Part shown: piece after piece, positions 9,792 through 18,290 of the stretch
How positions within the stretch are numbered: the first letter of the stretch is position 1
Layout: every line of letters begins with the position of its first letter
NCBI GenBank assembly: GCA_002238445.1
Contig: MPML01000010.1
Location: 1-64,000, forward strand
Direction: 5' to 3'
Source: Caldilineaceae bacterium bin5
GTDB taxonomy: Bacteria; Chloroflexota; Anaerolineae; Caldilineales; Caldilineaceae
DNA length: 64,000 nt
The notes under the pieces: model-generated
Databases searched by the model: none
The model's input: only the letters and a program-made list of their open reading frames with translations
What the model was told of the DNA's origin: nothing
Translations under genes and position numbers: made by a program

Positions 9792-11159
9792 GTGGCCCGA
9801 TTTCAAACCAAGCCGATCAGCGGCGCACGCGACTTCCTCCCCCTGGATGTGCTGCGCCGGAATTACGTCATCGATGTGATCGAACGCGTCTACCAAAGCT
9901 ACGGCTTTGAACCGCTCGACACACCGGTCATGGAACGATTGGATACCCTGCTCGGCAAATACGGCGAAGAGGGCGATCAGCTGATCTTCCGCGTCGCCAA
10001 GCGCGGCGCCAAGCTGCAACGGGCGCTCGCCCACACCCCAACCGAAGACGACATCGCCGACGCCGGCCTGCGCTACGACCTGACCGTGCCGCTCGCCCGC
10101 ATCGTCGCCGAATACAGCAATCAACTGCCCCGTTACTTCAAACGCTACCACATCGCGCCCGTCTACCGCGCCGACCGCCCCGCCAAGGGGCGCTTTCGCG
10201 AATTCTACCAGTGCGACCTCGATGTGGTCGGCTCCTCCAGCCAGCTCGTCGAAGCCGAGGTTCTCAACGCCGGCGCTCAAGTCCTGCAGGAGCTCGGCTT
10301 CCGCGGGCGCGACGAGTCCGGATTCCGGCTGCGCCTCAATCACCGCGGCGTGCTGCGCGGCCTCATGGAGGTGACCGGCGTGCCCGCAGAACTGGAGTCG
10401 GACGCACTCGTGGCCGTCGACAAACTGGATAAGATCGGCCTGGAAGGCGTGGAAAAGGAGCTGGGCGCACGAGGCCTCGATCAGGAGGCAACGACAGCCC
10501 TTCTGGAACTCATGGCCGCTGCACCGGAGGATACGGACGCGGCGCTCTGCTGGCTGGAGGAAAGGCTGGCAGGCTCCGCCAACGGGGCCCAGGCCGTGGC
10601 TGAACTCAAAAATGTGGTGACGCTGACGCAGACAGGTCCGGCCGGCGCCCACATCCTCATCGACCCCTACCTGGCGCGCGGCCTGAGCTACTACACCGGG
10701 CCAATCTACGAAATCGAATTCCCATCTTTGAGCGGCTCCGGCGGCGCCGGCGGACGTTACGACGATCTGATCGGCATGTTCAGCAACCGCTCGATCCCCG
10801 CCTGCGGCTTCAGCCTGGGCCTGGAACGGATCCTCCTGATCATGGAGGAGCGCGGCCTCTTCCCGCAACAACTGGCCGGACAACCCCAGGTACTGATTAC
10901 CAATTTCGACCGCGAGACGTTGGCCGAAAACGTAGAGTTGGCACATGCGCTGCGCCAGGCCAGTCTGCGCGTCGATCTCTACCCTGACAACGACAACCTG
11001 GGTCGGCAGTTCCGATATGCCGAAGACCGCAACATCCCGGTTGCCCTTTTGTTAGGCGGAGACGAGGTGGCGGCCGGCACCGTCACCGTCAAAAACTTGA
11101 TCAACGGCGAGCAGGAGACTGTGGCGCGCGCAAAGGTGGCCGATCATTTGAGCCAATGA
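9792..11159 (+). CDS. hisS: Histidyl-tRNA synthetase
   Basis: 455 residues from a GTG at 9792 with AGGAGAA just upstream. Class II aminoacyl-tRNA synthetase with HisRS-specific features: GARDFLPLDV near the N terminus, YDLTVPLARIVAEY, motif 2 KRYHIAPVYRADRPAKGR followed by FREFYQCDLDVVGS, the His-specific GLSYYTGPIYEIE, GGRYDDLIGMF, and motif 3 CGFSLGLERIL. The C-terminal anticodon-binding domain contains NLGRQFRYAEDRNIPVALLLGGDE. The protein charges tRNA-His. Its length is slightly above the 420-430 typical for bacteria because of the extension in the middle domain. It is the last gene of its run. Confidence 0.96.
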   Translation: MARFQTKPISGARDFLPLDVLRRNYVIDVIERVYQSYGFEPLDTPVMERLDTLLGKYGEEGDQLIFRVAKRGAKLQRALAHTPTEDDIADAGLRYDLTVPLARIVAEYSNQLPRYFKRYHIAPVYRADRPAKGRFREFYQCDLDVVGSSSQLVEAEVLNAGAQVLQELGFRGRDESGFRLRLNHRGVLRGLMEVTGVPAELESDALVAVDKLDKIGLEGVEKELGARGLDQEATTALLELMAAAPEDTDAALCWLEERLAGSANGAQAVAELKNVVTLTQTGPAGAHILIDPYLARGLSYYTGPIYEIEFPSLSGSGGAGGRYDDLIGMFSNRSIPACGFSLGLERILLIMEERGLFPQQLAGQPQVLITNFDRETLAENVELAHALRQASLRVDLYPDNDNLGRQFRYAEDRNIPVALLLGGDEVAAGTVTVKNLINGEQETVARAKVADHLSQ

Positions 11160-11241
11160 CGCCGTCCGGGCTTGTGAGACATCTTCGGCAACAAGGCCAT
11201 AAGCAGGCTCCTGAAGATTCTCCCGTCTCTCAAAAACGTGG

Positions 11242-11247
11242 TATACT
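11242..11247 (+). promoter_or_regulatory. Possible -10 element (TATACT)
   Basis: TATACT lies 105 bases before the start of the binding-protein gene. No good TTGACA-like -35 hexamer is seen 16-18 bases upstream, so this is a weak candidate. A roughly 100-base leader would follow. Confidence 0.3.
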
Positions 11248-11351
11248 CGCTCAGCAGTTCCCTTTCGCACCAAAGCCACAATAGAATTCATATGCCCCCT
11301 TTTCTGGACTCGCGGTTGAAAGTATCCATAAACTTCACTGAGGAGAGAACT

Positions 11352-12668
11352 ATGAAGCAATCAGTATTGAGTCGACGTAAGTTCTTGCAGTTGACAGCCG
11401 GCGTGACAGTTACTTCGGCTTTGGCGGCCTGTGTAGCCCCGACCGCGCCCGCAGCCGATAGCGGTGACGCAGCGATGGCTACTACGACCATTGACATCTG
11501 GGCCTATCCCCGCACTGAAAATGACGGGGACATCGTCTATGCCCCTCTGAATGAGGGATTCCATGCGGCCCATCCCGACATCATGGCGCAGGTCGAGGTA
11601 CAGCCCTGGGGTGGCCGTCGCGAAAAACTCTACGCCGCGGCCGCAGCCGGCGAGGCGCCCGATATCTGGGATGCAACCACCGATACGGTGCCGGCCTATA
11701 TCACAAAAGGCGTGATCCTTGGTCTTGACGATCTCCTGTCCGCCGAGGATCTGGCCGACTTTGGCGCCGCTGAAATCGATGCGGCCAGCATGGACGGTGT
11801 CCTCTACATGCCGCTGTTCGAGGCCGAAGTCAACGGCATCGCCTACAATGGTGGCCTGCTCTCAGAACTGGGCTATGACCCGGCCACCGCGGCATTCGAG
11901 ACCTGGGACGAGCTCCATGAACTGGCTGCAAAAGCCGCAGAAAATAACTGGTATCTGGAAAACCTCAGTACCTTTAACTGGGGTGAATTCCTGGTCACCG
12001 TCCATGAAGCAGGCGGCCAGGTCTATTCGGACGACCGCACCACCTCCAATTTCCTCGAACAGCCCGTCATCGATGCCCTTACCCGCTGGGTCACCGAGTA
12101 TGAGAATGGCTGGGTCCCGCTGGAATACGCCATCGGCAGCGTCGATGAACAGGGCGGCCTCCCCGATTACTGGTTGTCCCTGGAGCAGGTGACTGGACGC
12201 AGAGAAGATGCAGCCTGCGTTCAGGACGTGGAAGCAAACCCGGATCTGGAGTATGTGATCGGCCACCCGCGCAGCATCGACAGCTCAGTTACACCCGTCT
12301 CCGGTATCGTTTCGGGCCAGGGATGGGCCGTCACCAGTCAAAGTGACGCCGTCGATGCCGCCGTAACCTGGGTTAAGTATATGCTCAAACCGGAACAGGT
12401 CGGGACACGCGCCAATCTGGCAGGCACGACCCCCGTCGGCAACGAAGCCAAGGGATTCTGGAACCCTGCCCCCTGCACAGCCGAGTACGTAGACCGTTTC
12501 GGACCGCTGCTGTTCGCCGGTGTCGACACCAATACCCTCTGGCAGGAGAGTAAGGTTGTCGCCGGCCCGCAATTCCAGGCCGCCATTCTTGGGCAGGCCA
12601 CAGTTGAAGAAGCATTGGAGACCATCAAGACGGAGATCGATGCGCTCCTGTTGGAACAATATGGCTAG
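11352..12668 (+). CDS. Extracellular solute-binding lipoprotein (family 1, carbohydrate ABC importer)
   Basis: 438 residues from the ATG at 11352, with AGGAGAG four bases upstream; the frame extends upstream but without an RBS. The N terminus SRRKFLQLTAGVTVTSALAAC combines a twin-arginine motif with a lipobox (ALAAC), so a Tat-exported lipoprotein is likely. The mature part follows the family 1 (MalE/UgpB-like) pattern, with AGEAPDIWDATTDT and IAYNGGLLSELGYDP. It would capture a sugar or polyol outside the cell and deliver it to the two permeases encoded next. The ligand is not apparent; the downstream demethylation-type enzymes suggest a methylated compound. No ATPase gene accompanies the cluster. 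Confidence 0.9.
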   Translation: MKQSVLSRRKFLQLTAGVTVTSALAACVAPTAPAADSGDAAMATTTIDIWAYPRTENDGDIVYAPLNEGFHAAHPDIMAQVEVQPWGGRREKLYAAAAAGEAPDIWDATTDTVPAYITKGVILGLDDLLSAEDLADFGAAEIDAASMDGVLYMPLFEAEVNGIAYNGGLLSELGYDPATAAFETWDELHELAAKAAENNWYLENLSTFNWGEFLVTVHEAGGQVYSDDRTTSNFLEQPVIDALTRWVTEYENGWVPLEYAIGSVDEQGGLPDYWLSLEQVTGRREDAACVQDVEANPDLEYVIGHPRSIDSSVTPVSGIVSGQGWAVTSQSDAVDAAVTWVKYMLKPEQVGTRANLAGTTPVGNEAKGFWNPAPCTAEYVDRFGPLLFAGVDTNTLWQESKVVAGPQFQAAILGQATVEEALETIKTEIDALLLEQYG

Positions 12669-12704
12669 CGGAGCCATCTCCGCCACAATAAGCCCAACAT
12701 AGAT

Positions 12705-12759
12705 CGCAGAGATGCTGAGAAGCGGGACAGCCTCCCATCTCAGCATCTCTGCGGTTTTT
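12705..12759 (+). terminator. Intrinsic terminator/attenuator between binding protein and permease
   Basis: A perfect 16-bp inverted repeat (CGCAGAGATGCTGAGA, 12705-12720; complement at 12738-12753) with a 17-base loop, followed by GTTTTTC. It lies 36 bases after the binding-protein stop and 30 bases before the permease start. The structure is that of a rho-independent terminator. Since the permeases evidently belong to the same system, partial termination reducing permease expression is the likely role. Confidence 0.85.
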
Positions 12760-12782
12760 CGTTCGGAATGGAGAAACTGATC

Positions 12783-13700
12783 ATGGCCGCTGCGAGCCCA
12801 TCCCAGCGCGCAACCTCCCAATTCCTCAGAAGATTACGGCGTTCTCTGCCTTGGTACCCCTTTATCATCGTCAACACCGTAATCTTTCTCGTATTCAATT
12901 TAGTCCCCTGGATCTCGATGTTCCGTTACAGCGTCCTGAAGACCGACCTGCTTTCGACGCGTGAATTTGTGGGGCTCGATCACTTCGTGACCATGCTGAC
13001 CGATGCCAAGCTCCACAAGGCCATGCTCAACACAGTCTGGTTTACGGTCATGTATATCCCGCTGCTAGTGGCGGTTTCACTCGGGGTTGCGGTGCTGGTA
13101 AACCGGCCGTTGCGGGGTATGAAGGCGTTTCGCGCCCTCTACTTCCTTCCCAATATTACGTCAGTGGCTGTCCTTTCCTTGATCTTTCGTCGCTTCCTCT
13201 CTCCGCGTCCCGATGGCCCCATCAACTTTCTCATCGGCCTTGTCGGCATTCCGCCCCAGAAATGGCTGATCGATGTGAATCAGGCCATGCCCAGCATTGT
13301 CGGCATCAGCCTGTGGGAGGCGTTTGGTTACTTTATGGTCATCTGGCTGGCCGGTCTGCAGGCCATCCCCAGTGAGCTCTATGATGCCGCCAAAGTCGAT
13401 GGCGCCAACGGATGGCGCCTGCACCGTTACGTTACCATTCCACTGCTGCGCCCGACCGCAGCCTTTATCATCGTGATCGCCACCATTGGCGCTTTGCAGG
13501 TCTTCGGTTCAATTTTCATCTTGACGGGCGGCGGGCCGGTCAACGCGACGACGACAGTGGTCTACCAAATCTACAGCGAAGCCTTCAACTTTGGCCGCTT
13601 CGGTTACGCGTCCGCGTTGTCGATCCTCTTCTTTGTTATCATTCTGATCGTCGCCCTGATTCAATCCCGATATCTGCGTTTTGGTGAAGACATATATTAG
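12783..13700 (+). CDS. Carbohydrate ABC transporter permease (MalF/UgpA-like)
   Basis: 305 residues from the ATG at 12783, preferred because GGAG lies nine bases upstream; an in-frame ATG at 12768 is the alternative. Six hydrophobic segments are visible, the first WYPFIIVNTVIFLVFNLVPW. The cytoplasmic EAA loop that contacts the ATPase is clear: IPSELYDAAKVDGANGWRLH with following IPLLRPT. It pairs with the next gene to form the transmembrane channel for the binding protein upstream. The ATPase is expected to be a shared MsmK/UgpC-type subunit encoded elsewhere. Confidence 0.92.
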   Translation: MAAASPSQRATSQFLRRLRRSLPWYPFIIVNTVIFLVFNLVPWISMFRYSVLKTDLLSTREFVGLDHFVTMLTDAKLHKAMLNTVWFTVMYIPLLVAVSLGVAVLVNRPLRGMKAFRALYFLPNITSVAVLSLIFRRFLSPRPDGPINFLIGLVGIPPQKWLIDVNQAMPSIVGISLWEAFGYFMVIWLAGLQAIPSELYDAAKVDGANGWRLHRYVTIPLLRPTAAFIIVIATIGALQVFGSIFILTGGGPVNATTTVVYQIYSEAFNFGRFGYASALSILFFVIILIVALIQSRYLRFGEDIY

Positions 13701-13800
13701 CTGATCTGTAAGGAGAATTGCCGGTCATCGGGGATAGCCCTTGTCGAAAGAGACCGGCGCCCGACTCTCTGTCTTGGAACGATCCAATGGAGCTCTCCAG

Positions 13801-14655
13801 ATGTCTGTTTCCGAAACCAGCAGCCCATCAGTCGAAAAACGCAACCCGATTCGAGAAACGCTCATCTATATAGCGATGTCGGTGGTGGCGCTCACAACCG
13901 TTGGGCCGTTTCTGATCATGATTTCGGTATCCTTAACTGAGAATATCCGCTTTATCACCTTCCCAGTCGAACTGATCCCTACGCCGATTACTTTGGAGAA
14001 TTTCCAGCTACTCTTTGCCAGGACAGATGCGTTGCGCTGGCTCTTCAATAGTGTCTATGTCGCGTTCGTATCAACTCTGGGCGGAGTGATCACGTCGAGC
14101 ATGGCCGGATTTGCCTTTGCCAGGGGCGACTTCTGGGGCAAGACCGTTATCTTTACGCTTTTTCTAGGCATTCTAATCATGCCCGATACAGCTCTGATCG
14201 TGCCCCAATTTGTCGTTCTCTCGCAATTGGGGCTGGTGAACTCCTACACGGCTCTGATCGGACCCTGGTTTGCATCCATCTTCGGTACCTTCTTGCTGCG
14301 CCAGGCATACCTGAGTATTCCCCGTGATTATGACGATGCCGCTACCATCGATGGCGCCAATCTCTGGCAGACCTGGTGGCGGGTGCTGATGCCACAGGTC
14401 GTGCCCGCTATGGCGACGCTGGCCGTCCTGCGCTTTATGGGCAACTGGAACTCATTTTTCTATCCCATGATTGTCACATCCAAATCGGATATGCGCACCC
14501 TTACCGTCGGTCTTGGTACTGTCGCGCGCTCCGGCGGAGATGCAGGATTGGATATGTCGGGCGCGGTGCTCGGCTTCCTGCCGACCCTGCTCGTCTTCAT
14601 ACTCATGCAGCGCTATATTATCCGTGGCATCTCACTCAGTGGCGTGAAAGGCTGA
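13801..14655 (+). CDS. Carbohydrate ABC transporter permease (MalG/UgpE-like)
   Basis: 284 residues from the ATG at 13801, which has TGGAG eight bases upstream and gives the usual ~22 residues before the first membrane segment. A TTG at 13741 would add 20 residues without a better ribosome-binding site. Membrane segments start at LIYIAMSVVALTTVGPFLIM. The EAA loop reads IPRDYDDAATIDGANLWQTW with MPQVVPAMATLAVL after it. It is the second channel subunit, partner of the MalF-like protein, with the same unknown substrate. The next gene starts 10 bases after the stop, so the dehydrogenase is probably translated from the same mRNA. Confidence 0.92.
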   Translation: MSVSETSSPSVEKRNPIRETLIYIAMSVVALTTVGPFLIMISVSLTENIRFITFPVELIPTPITLENFQLLFARTDALRWLFNSVYVAFVSTLGGVITSSMAGFAFARGDFWGKTVIFTLFLGILIMPDTALIVPQFVVLSQLGLVNSYTALIGPWFASIFGTFLLRQAYLSIPRDYDDAATIDGANLWQTWWRVLMPQVVPAMATLAVLRFMGNWNSFFYPMIVTSKSDMRTLTVGLGTVARSGGDAGLDMSGAVLGFLPTLLVFILMQRYIIRGISLSGVKG

Positions 14656-14664
14656 CACATTCGC

Positions 14665-15672
14665 ATGACGCAAGAACGAAAAATCCTCTATCTGCCCCCG
14701 ACTGGCCTCTCCGAAGATATCCTCTCCCCAGAGGCTGTCTCCATACTGGAGAGCCTGGGCACCGTGATCTGGAACAAGCTGGACCGCAACTACACAGACG
14801 ATGAACTGCTTGAGATGGTCCCGGGCGCCGCCGTCGTCGTCACCTCCTGGGGCTCGCCCCAGATCACCGAAGAACATGTCGCCGCGGCCGCCGACCTGCA
14901 GATCGTCGGCCATGCCGCCGGCTCGGTCAAAACGCGCTTGGCGCCGTCCGGCCATGAACGCGGCATCGTCCTGCTCAGCGCTGCCGACGTCATCGCCGAG
15001 TCCGTCGCCGAGTACACCCTCTGGGCCATGCTCAGCGGACAGCGCAATCTCTTCCCCTACGAAAAAGTCATGAAGGAGGAACGCGGCTGGAAACCTGCCC
15101 ACAACTGGCCCGGTCACTCCCTGTATTCCAAAAAAGTAGGGCTCGTCAGCGCCAGCATGGTCGGCCGCCGCGTCATCGGTCTGCTCAAGCCCTTTGGCTG
15201 CGATGTGACCGTCTACGACCCCTATCTGAGCGAAGAAGACGCCCAATTGCTCGATGTGCGCAGCGTCTCTCTGGAAGACCTCTTTGCCGACTCCGACATC
15301 ATCTCGGTGCACGCCCCGATCACCCCCGAAACCAGGAAGATGATCACCGGCGCTCACTTTCAGTTGATTCGCGACGACGCACTCTTTGTCCACACCGCTC
15401 GTTCCTGGGTGCTGGATCAGGATGCTCTGCTCGCCGAGCTGCAAAAGAACCGCTTCAACGCCTATATCGATGTATTCGAGCCGGAACCCTTGTCCCCCGA
15501 CCATCCCATACGCGATCTCGACAATGTCTTCCTGTCCCCCCATGTTTCCGGCCACACAGTCGAGAACCGCATGCGCCTTGTCGAGGAAATCGTGCGCGAC
15601 ATCGAGCGTTTCTTCAACAACAGACCGCTGCGGCTGGTCGTCCCGTACGAGAAACTGAAGATAATGGCCTGA
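14665..15672 (+). CDS. D-2-hydroxyacid dehydrogenase family protein with altered NAD motif
   Basis: 335 residues. The overall pattern is that of the phosphoglycerate dehydrogenase-like family: HAAGSVKTRL, a cofactor domain at about 150-190, HAPITPETRKMITGAHFQL, the catalytic Arg in TARSWVLDQDAL, Glu in DVFEPEPLSPDHP, and His in LSPHVSGHT. The dinucleotide motif is unusual. Where relatives have V-G-x-x-G-x-G-x-x-G-R, this reads VGLVSASMVGRR, so the first two glycines of GxGxxG are serine. A GASxxGR variant is, as I recall, found in some actinobacterial relatives. Reduction of a 2-keto acid, or oxidation of the hydroxy acid, is the expected reaction. Its location in the importer/demethylase operon suggests a role on the same substrate. 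Confidence 0.82.
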   Translation: MTQERKILYLPPTGLSEDILSPEAVSILESLGTVIWNKLDRNYTDDELLEMVPGAAVVVTSWGSPQITEEHVAAAADLQIVGHAAGSVKTRLAPSGHERGIVLLSAADVIAESVAEYTLWAMLSGQRNLFPYEKVMKEERGWKPAHNWPGHSLYSKKVGLVSASMVGRRVIGLLKPFGCDVTVYDPYLSEEDAQLLDVRSVSLEDLFADSDIISVHAPITPETRKMITGAHFQLIRDDALFVHTARSWVLDQDALLAELQKNRFNAYIDVFEPEPLSPDHPIRDLDNVFLSPHVSGHTVENRMRLVEEIVRDIERFFNNRPLRLVVPYEKLKIMA

Positions 15673-15716
15673 CGCCGACCAACGACGGCCGGTAACTGGA
15701 ATGCGAATAGCGAGAA

Positions 15717-18185
15717 ATGGGGAGTATGATGTTGCCTAAGCATGCCCGGGCAGTGATCATCGGCGCCGGAATCGCCGGCTGCAGCGTGGCCTACCACCTG
15801 TCGCAGCTCGGTTGGCGCGAAATCGTCGTCGTCGATCAAGGCATGCTGTTCGAGACTGGCGGCTCTACCTCACATGCGCCGGGCCTCGTTTTCCAGATTA
15901 ACGCCTCCAAAACAATGACCGAGTTCGCGCGCCACACCGTCGACCTCTGGACCCAGATGGAGGTTGACGGCGAGCCCTGCGCCCGCCAGGTCGGCAGCAT
16001 GGAAGTCGCCTGGACGCCCGAACGTCTTACCGACCTGAAGCGCAAGCACGGCTACGGCCTCGCCTGGGGCGTGGACTGCCATCTGCTCAGCCCGGACGAG
16101 GCGCGCGCCCGCTTTCCACTCCTGACCGACCGCATCTTTGGCGCGCTCTACGTTCCCTCCGATATCCAAACGCAGGCCACCAGGTCGGCACAGGCCATGG
16201 CGCGTGCAGCCGAGCGAACCGGCGCCGAATTCTTCGGCGGCATCAAAGTGACCGGCTTCGGCATCGCCAACGGGCGCATCACCGCCGTGCATACAACGCA
16301 CGGTGACATCGAGACCGAACTCGTCGTCGCCGCAACCGGCATCTGGGCGCCCAAGGTCGGAGGCATGGCCAGCGTGCCGATCCCGCTGTCGCCAATGCAA
16401 CACCTCTACGCGGTTACCACACCGCTGCCTGAACTGGCAGGCGCGACCGAGGAGATAACACTCCCTCTCCTGCGCAACCAGGACAAGGCGATGTACTTCC
16501 GGCAGCAGGGCGAGAGCATCGGCATCGGCTCCTACCTGCACGAACCGCTCCTGGTGGACGCCGCCGAACTCCCCGACCGCGCCGTCAACGGCATGCCCCC
16601 TGCTGAAATGCCCTTCCCCCCGGATCACTTCGAGGCCGCGCTGACCGCAACGGGCCAACTGATGCCCAGCCTCAAAGATGTAGAGTTGACGCGCAAACTC
16701 AACGGCATCTTCTCATTTACCAACGACGGCTTCCCCGTGCTCGGCGAATCCCCCCAACTGCCCGGCTTCTGGTCGGCCCAGGCAGTCTGGATCACACACG
16801 CCGGCGGCGTGGGCAAGGCAGTCGCCGAATGGATCGTAGAAGGTGAATCCACAACCGACCTGCACGAGTGCGATATTAGACGCTTCCACCCGCACGCCCT
16901 CAGCCGTCCCTACGTCCGCGCCCGCGCCGCACAGCAGTACCGCGAGGTTTACGACATCATCCACCCGCGCCAGCAGATGACCCACCCCCGCAACCTGCGG
17001 CTGACGCCCTTCTTTGCCCGCCAGCAGGAGTTGGACGCCGTCTTCTTCGAAAACGCGGGCTGGGAACGCCCCCAGTGGTACGACGCCAACCTGGACCTGC
17101 TCGATTCACGCAAAGTATCCGGCGCAGACCGCAGCGGCTGGGCCGCGCAGGAATGGTCGCCGGCGGTCGCTGCCGAGCATGCCGCCACACGCGAACGGGT
17201 GGCTCTGTTCGACTTGACGCCCTTTGCCGTATTTGAGATAACCGGCCCCGCCGCGCTTGCCGCGTTGCAGCGTCTGGCAGCCAACGACATGGACAGACCG
17301 GTCGGCGCCATCACCTACACCGCCATGCTGACCCCGCGCGGCGCCATCAAGTGCGACCTGACCGTCACTCGCCTGGGCGAGGAGCGCTTCATGATTGTGA
17401 CCGGCGGCGGCATGGGCCTCCACGACCTCGACTGGATGAAGGAAAATCTGCCCGTTGACGGCTCGGCCATCTTGACCGACATTTCCGCGGGACAGTGCTG
17501 CATCGGCCTCTGGGGGCCGCACGCCCGCGACCTGCTCAGCCGCGTCAGCGAAGACGACCTGAGCGACGCGGCCTTCCCCTACCTCACCGCCAAGCGGATA
17601 ACGGTCGCAGAGGTCCCCGTACTGGCCCTGCGCATCTCCTACGTCGGCGAGCTCGGCTGGGAGCTCTACGCCCCGTTCGAACAGGGCCTGCGCCTGTGGG
17701 ATATCCTTTGGGAGGCGGGCAAACCGCTCGGCGTCCTCGCGGCCGGTGGCGGCGCCTTCGACTCGCTTCGGCTCGAAAAAGGCTACCGGCTCTGGGGCCA
17801 GGACATCCACACCGAATACAATCCCTACGAGGCAGGCATCGGCTTCGCCGTGCGTATGGCAAAAGGCGACTTCATCGGCCGCGATGCGTTGACCAATATC
17901 CGAGCCGAAGGGACCAACCGCCGGCTCTGCTGCATGACGTTGGACGACCCGGACGCCGTCGTCATGGGCAAGGAGCCGATCATGGACGGGGACCGCGTTC
18001 TGGGCTATGTAACGAGCGCCAACTACGGCCACACCATCGGCCGCGGCATCGTCTACGGCTACCTGCCACTCGATTACGTCAATGTGGGAACCACTGTAGA
18101 TATTCTTTACTTCGGAGATCGTCTTCCCGCAACGGTTGCAAAAGAGCCCCTCTATGACCCGCGCGGCACAAAAATGAAAGCCTGA
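15717..18185 (+). CDS. FAD-dependent dehydrogenase-GcvT fusion (dimethylglycine/sarcosine dehydrogenase-like)
   Basis: About 822 residues. N-terminal DAO-type oxidoreductase with the FAD dinucleotide motif VIIGAGIAGCSVAYHL (13-28) and GSTSHAPGL about 40 residues later. In dimethylglycine and sarcosine dehydrogenases a histidine in this position (TxHxxGL) carries the covalent flavin. The C-terminal half is a GcvT-type folate-binding aminomethyltransferase domain: AALQRLAANDMDRPVG, TPRGAIKCDLTVTRLG, ISYVGELGWELY, LRLEKGYRLWGQDI and GFAVRMAKGDFIGRDAL. The expected reaction is oxidative N-demethylation of a methylamine such as dimethylglycine, with the methyl passed to tetrahydrofolate. The start may be the ATG at 15729, which has GGGGAG four bases before it. 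Confidence 0.9.
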   Translation: MGSMMLPKHARAVIIGAGIAGCSVAYHLSQLGWREIVVVDQGMLFETGGSTSHAPGLVFQINASKTMTEFARHTVDLWTQMEVDGEPCARQVGSMEVAWTPERLTDLKRKHGYGLAWGVDCHLLSPDEARARFPLLTDRIFGALYVPSDIQTQATRSAQAMARAAERTGAEFFGGIKVTGFGIANGRITAVHTTHGDIETELVVAATGIWAPKVGGMASVPIPLSPMQHLYAVTTPLPELAGATEEITLPLLRNQDKAMYFRQQGESIGIGSYLHEPLLVDAAELPDRAVNGMPPAEMPFPPDHFEAALTATGQLMPSLKDVELTRKLNGIFSFTNDGFPVLGESPQLPGFWSAQAVWITHAGGVGKAVAEWIVEGESTTDLHECDIRRFHPHALSRPYVRARAAQQYREVYDIIHPRQQMTHPRNLRLTPFFARQQELDAVFFENAGWERPQWYDANLDLLDSRKVSGADRSGWAAQEWSPAVAAEHAATRERVALFDLTPFAVFEITGPAALAALQRLAANDMDRPVGAITYTAMLTPRGAIKCDLTVTRLGEERFMIVTGGGMGLHDLDWMKENLPVDGSAILTDISAGQCCIGLWGPHARDLLSRVSEDDLSDAAFPYLTAKRITVAEVPVLALRISYVGELGWELYAPFEQGLRLWDILWEAGKPLGVLAAGGGAFDSLRLEKGYRLWGQDIHTEYNPYEAGIGFAVRMAKGDFIGRDALTNIRAEGTNRRLCCMTLDDPDAVVMGKEPIMDGDRVLGYVTSANYGHTIGRGIVYGYLPLDYVNVGTTVDILYFGDRLPATVAKEPLYDPRGTKMKA

Positions 18186-18211
18186 TACGCAGCATCGCGC
18201 CGACCATCATT

Positions 18212-18270
18212 CACTGACCACTGACCACTGACCACTGACCACTGACCACTGACCACTGACCACTGACCAC
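18212..18270. repeat. Heptamer tandem repeat (CACTGAC)x8
   Basis: Eight perfect copies of CACTGAC (18212-18267) plus CAC. The array fills the 100-base gap between the FAD/GcvT gene and the DmdA-like gene and ends about 20 bases before the latter's start. Shorter versions of the motif (ACTGACCACT, CACTCACCACT) occur at about 26138-26165 and 33406-33420, also intergenic. It is a simple-sequence STRR-type tract. Confidence 0.9.
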
Positions 18271-18290
18271 CGATCTTGGAGCTTCTCAAC

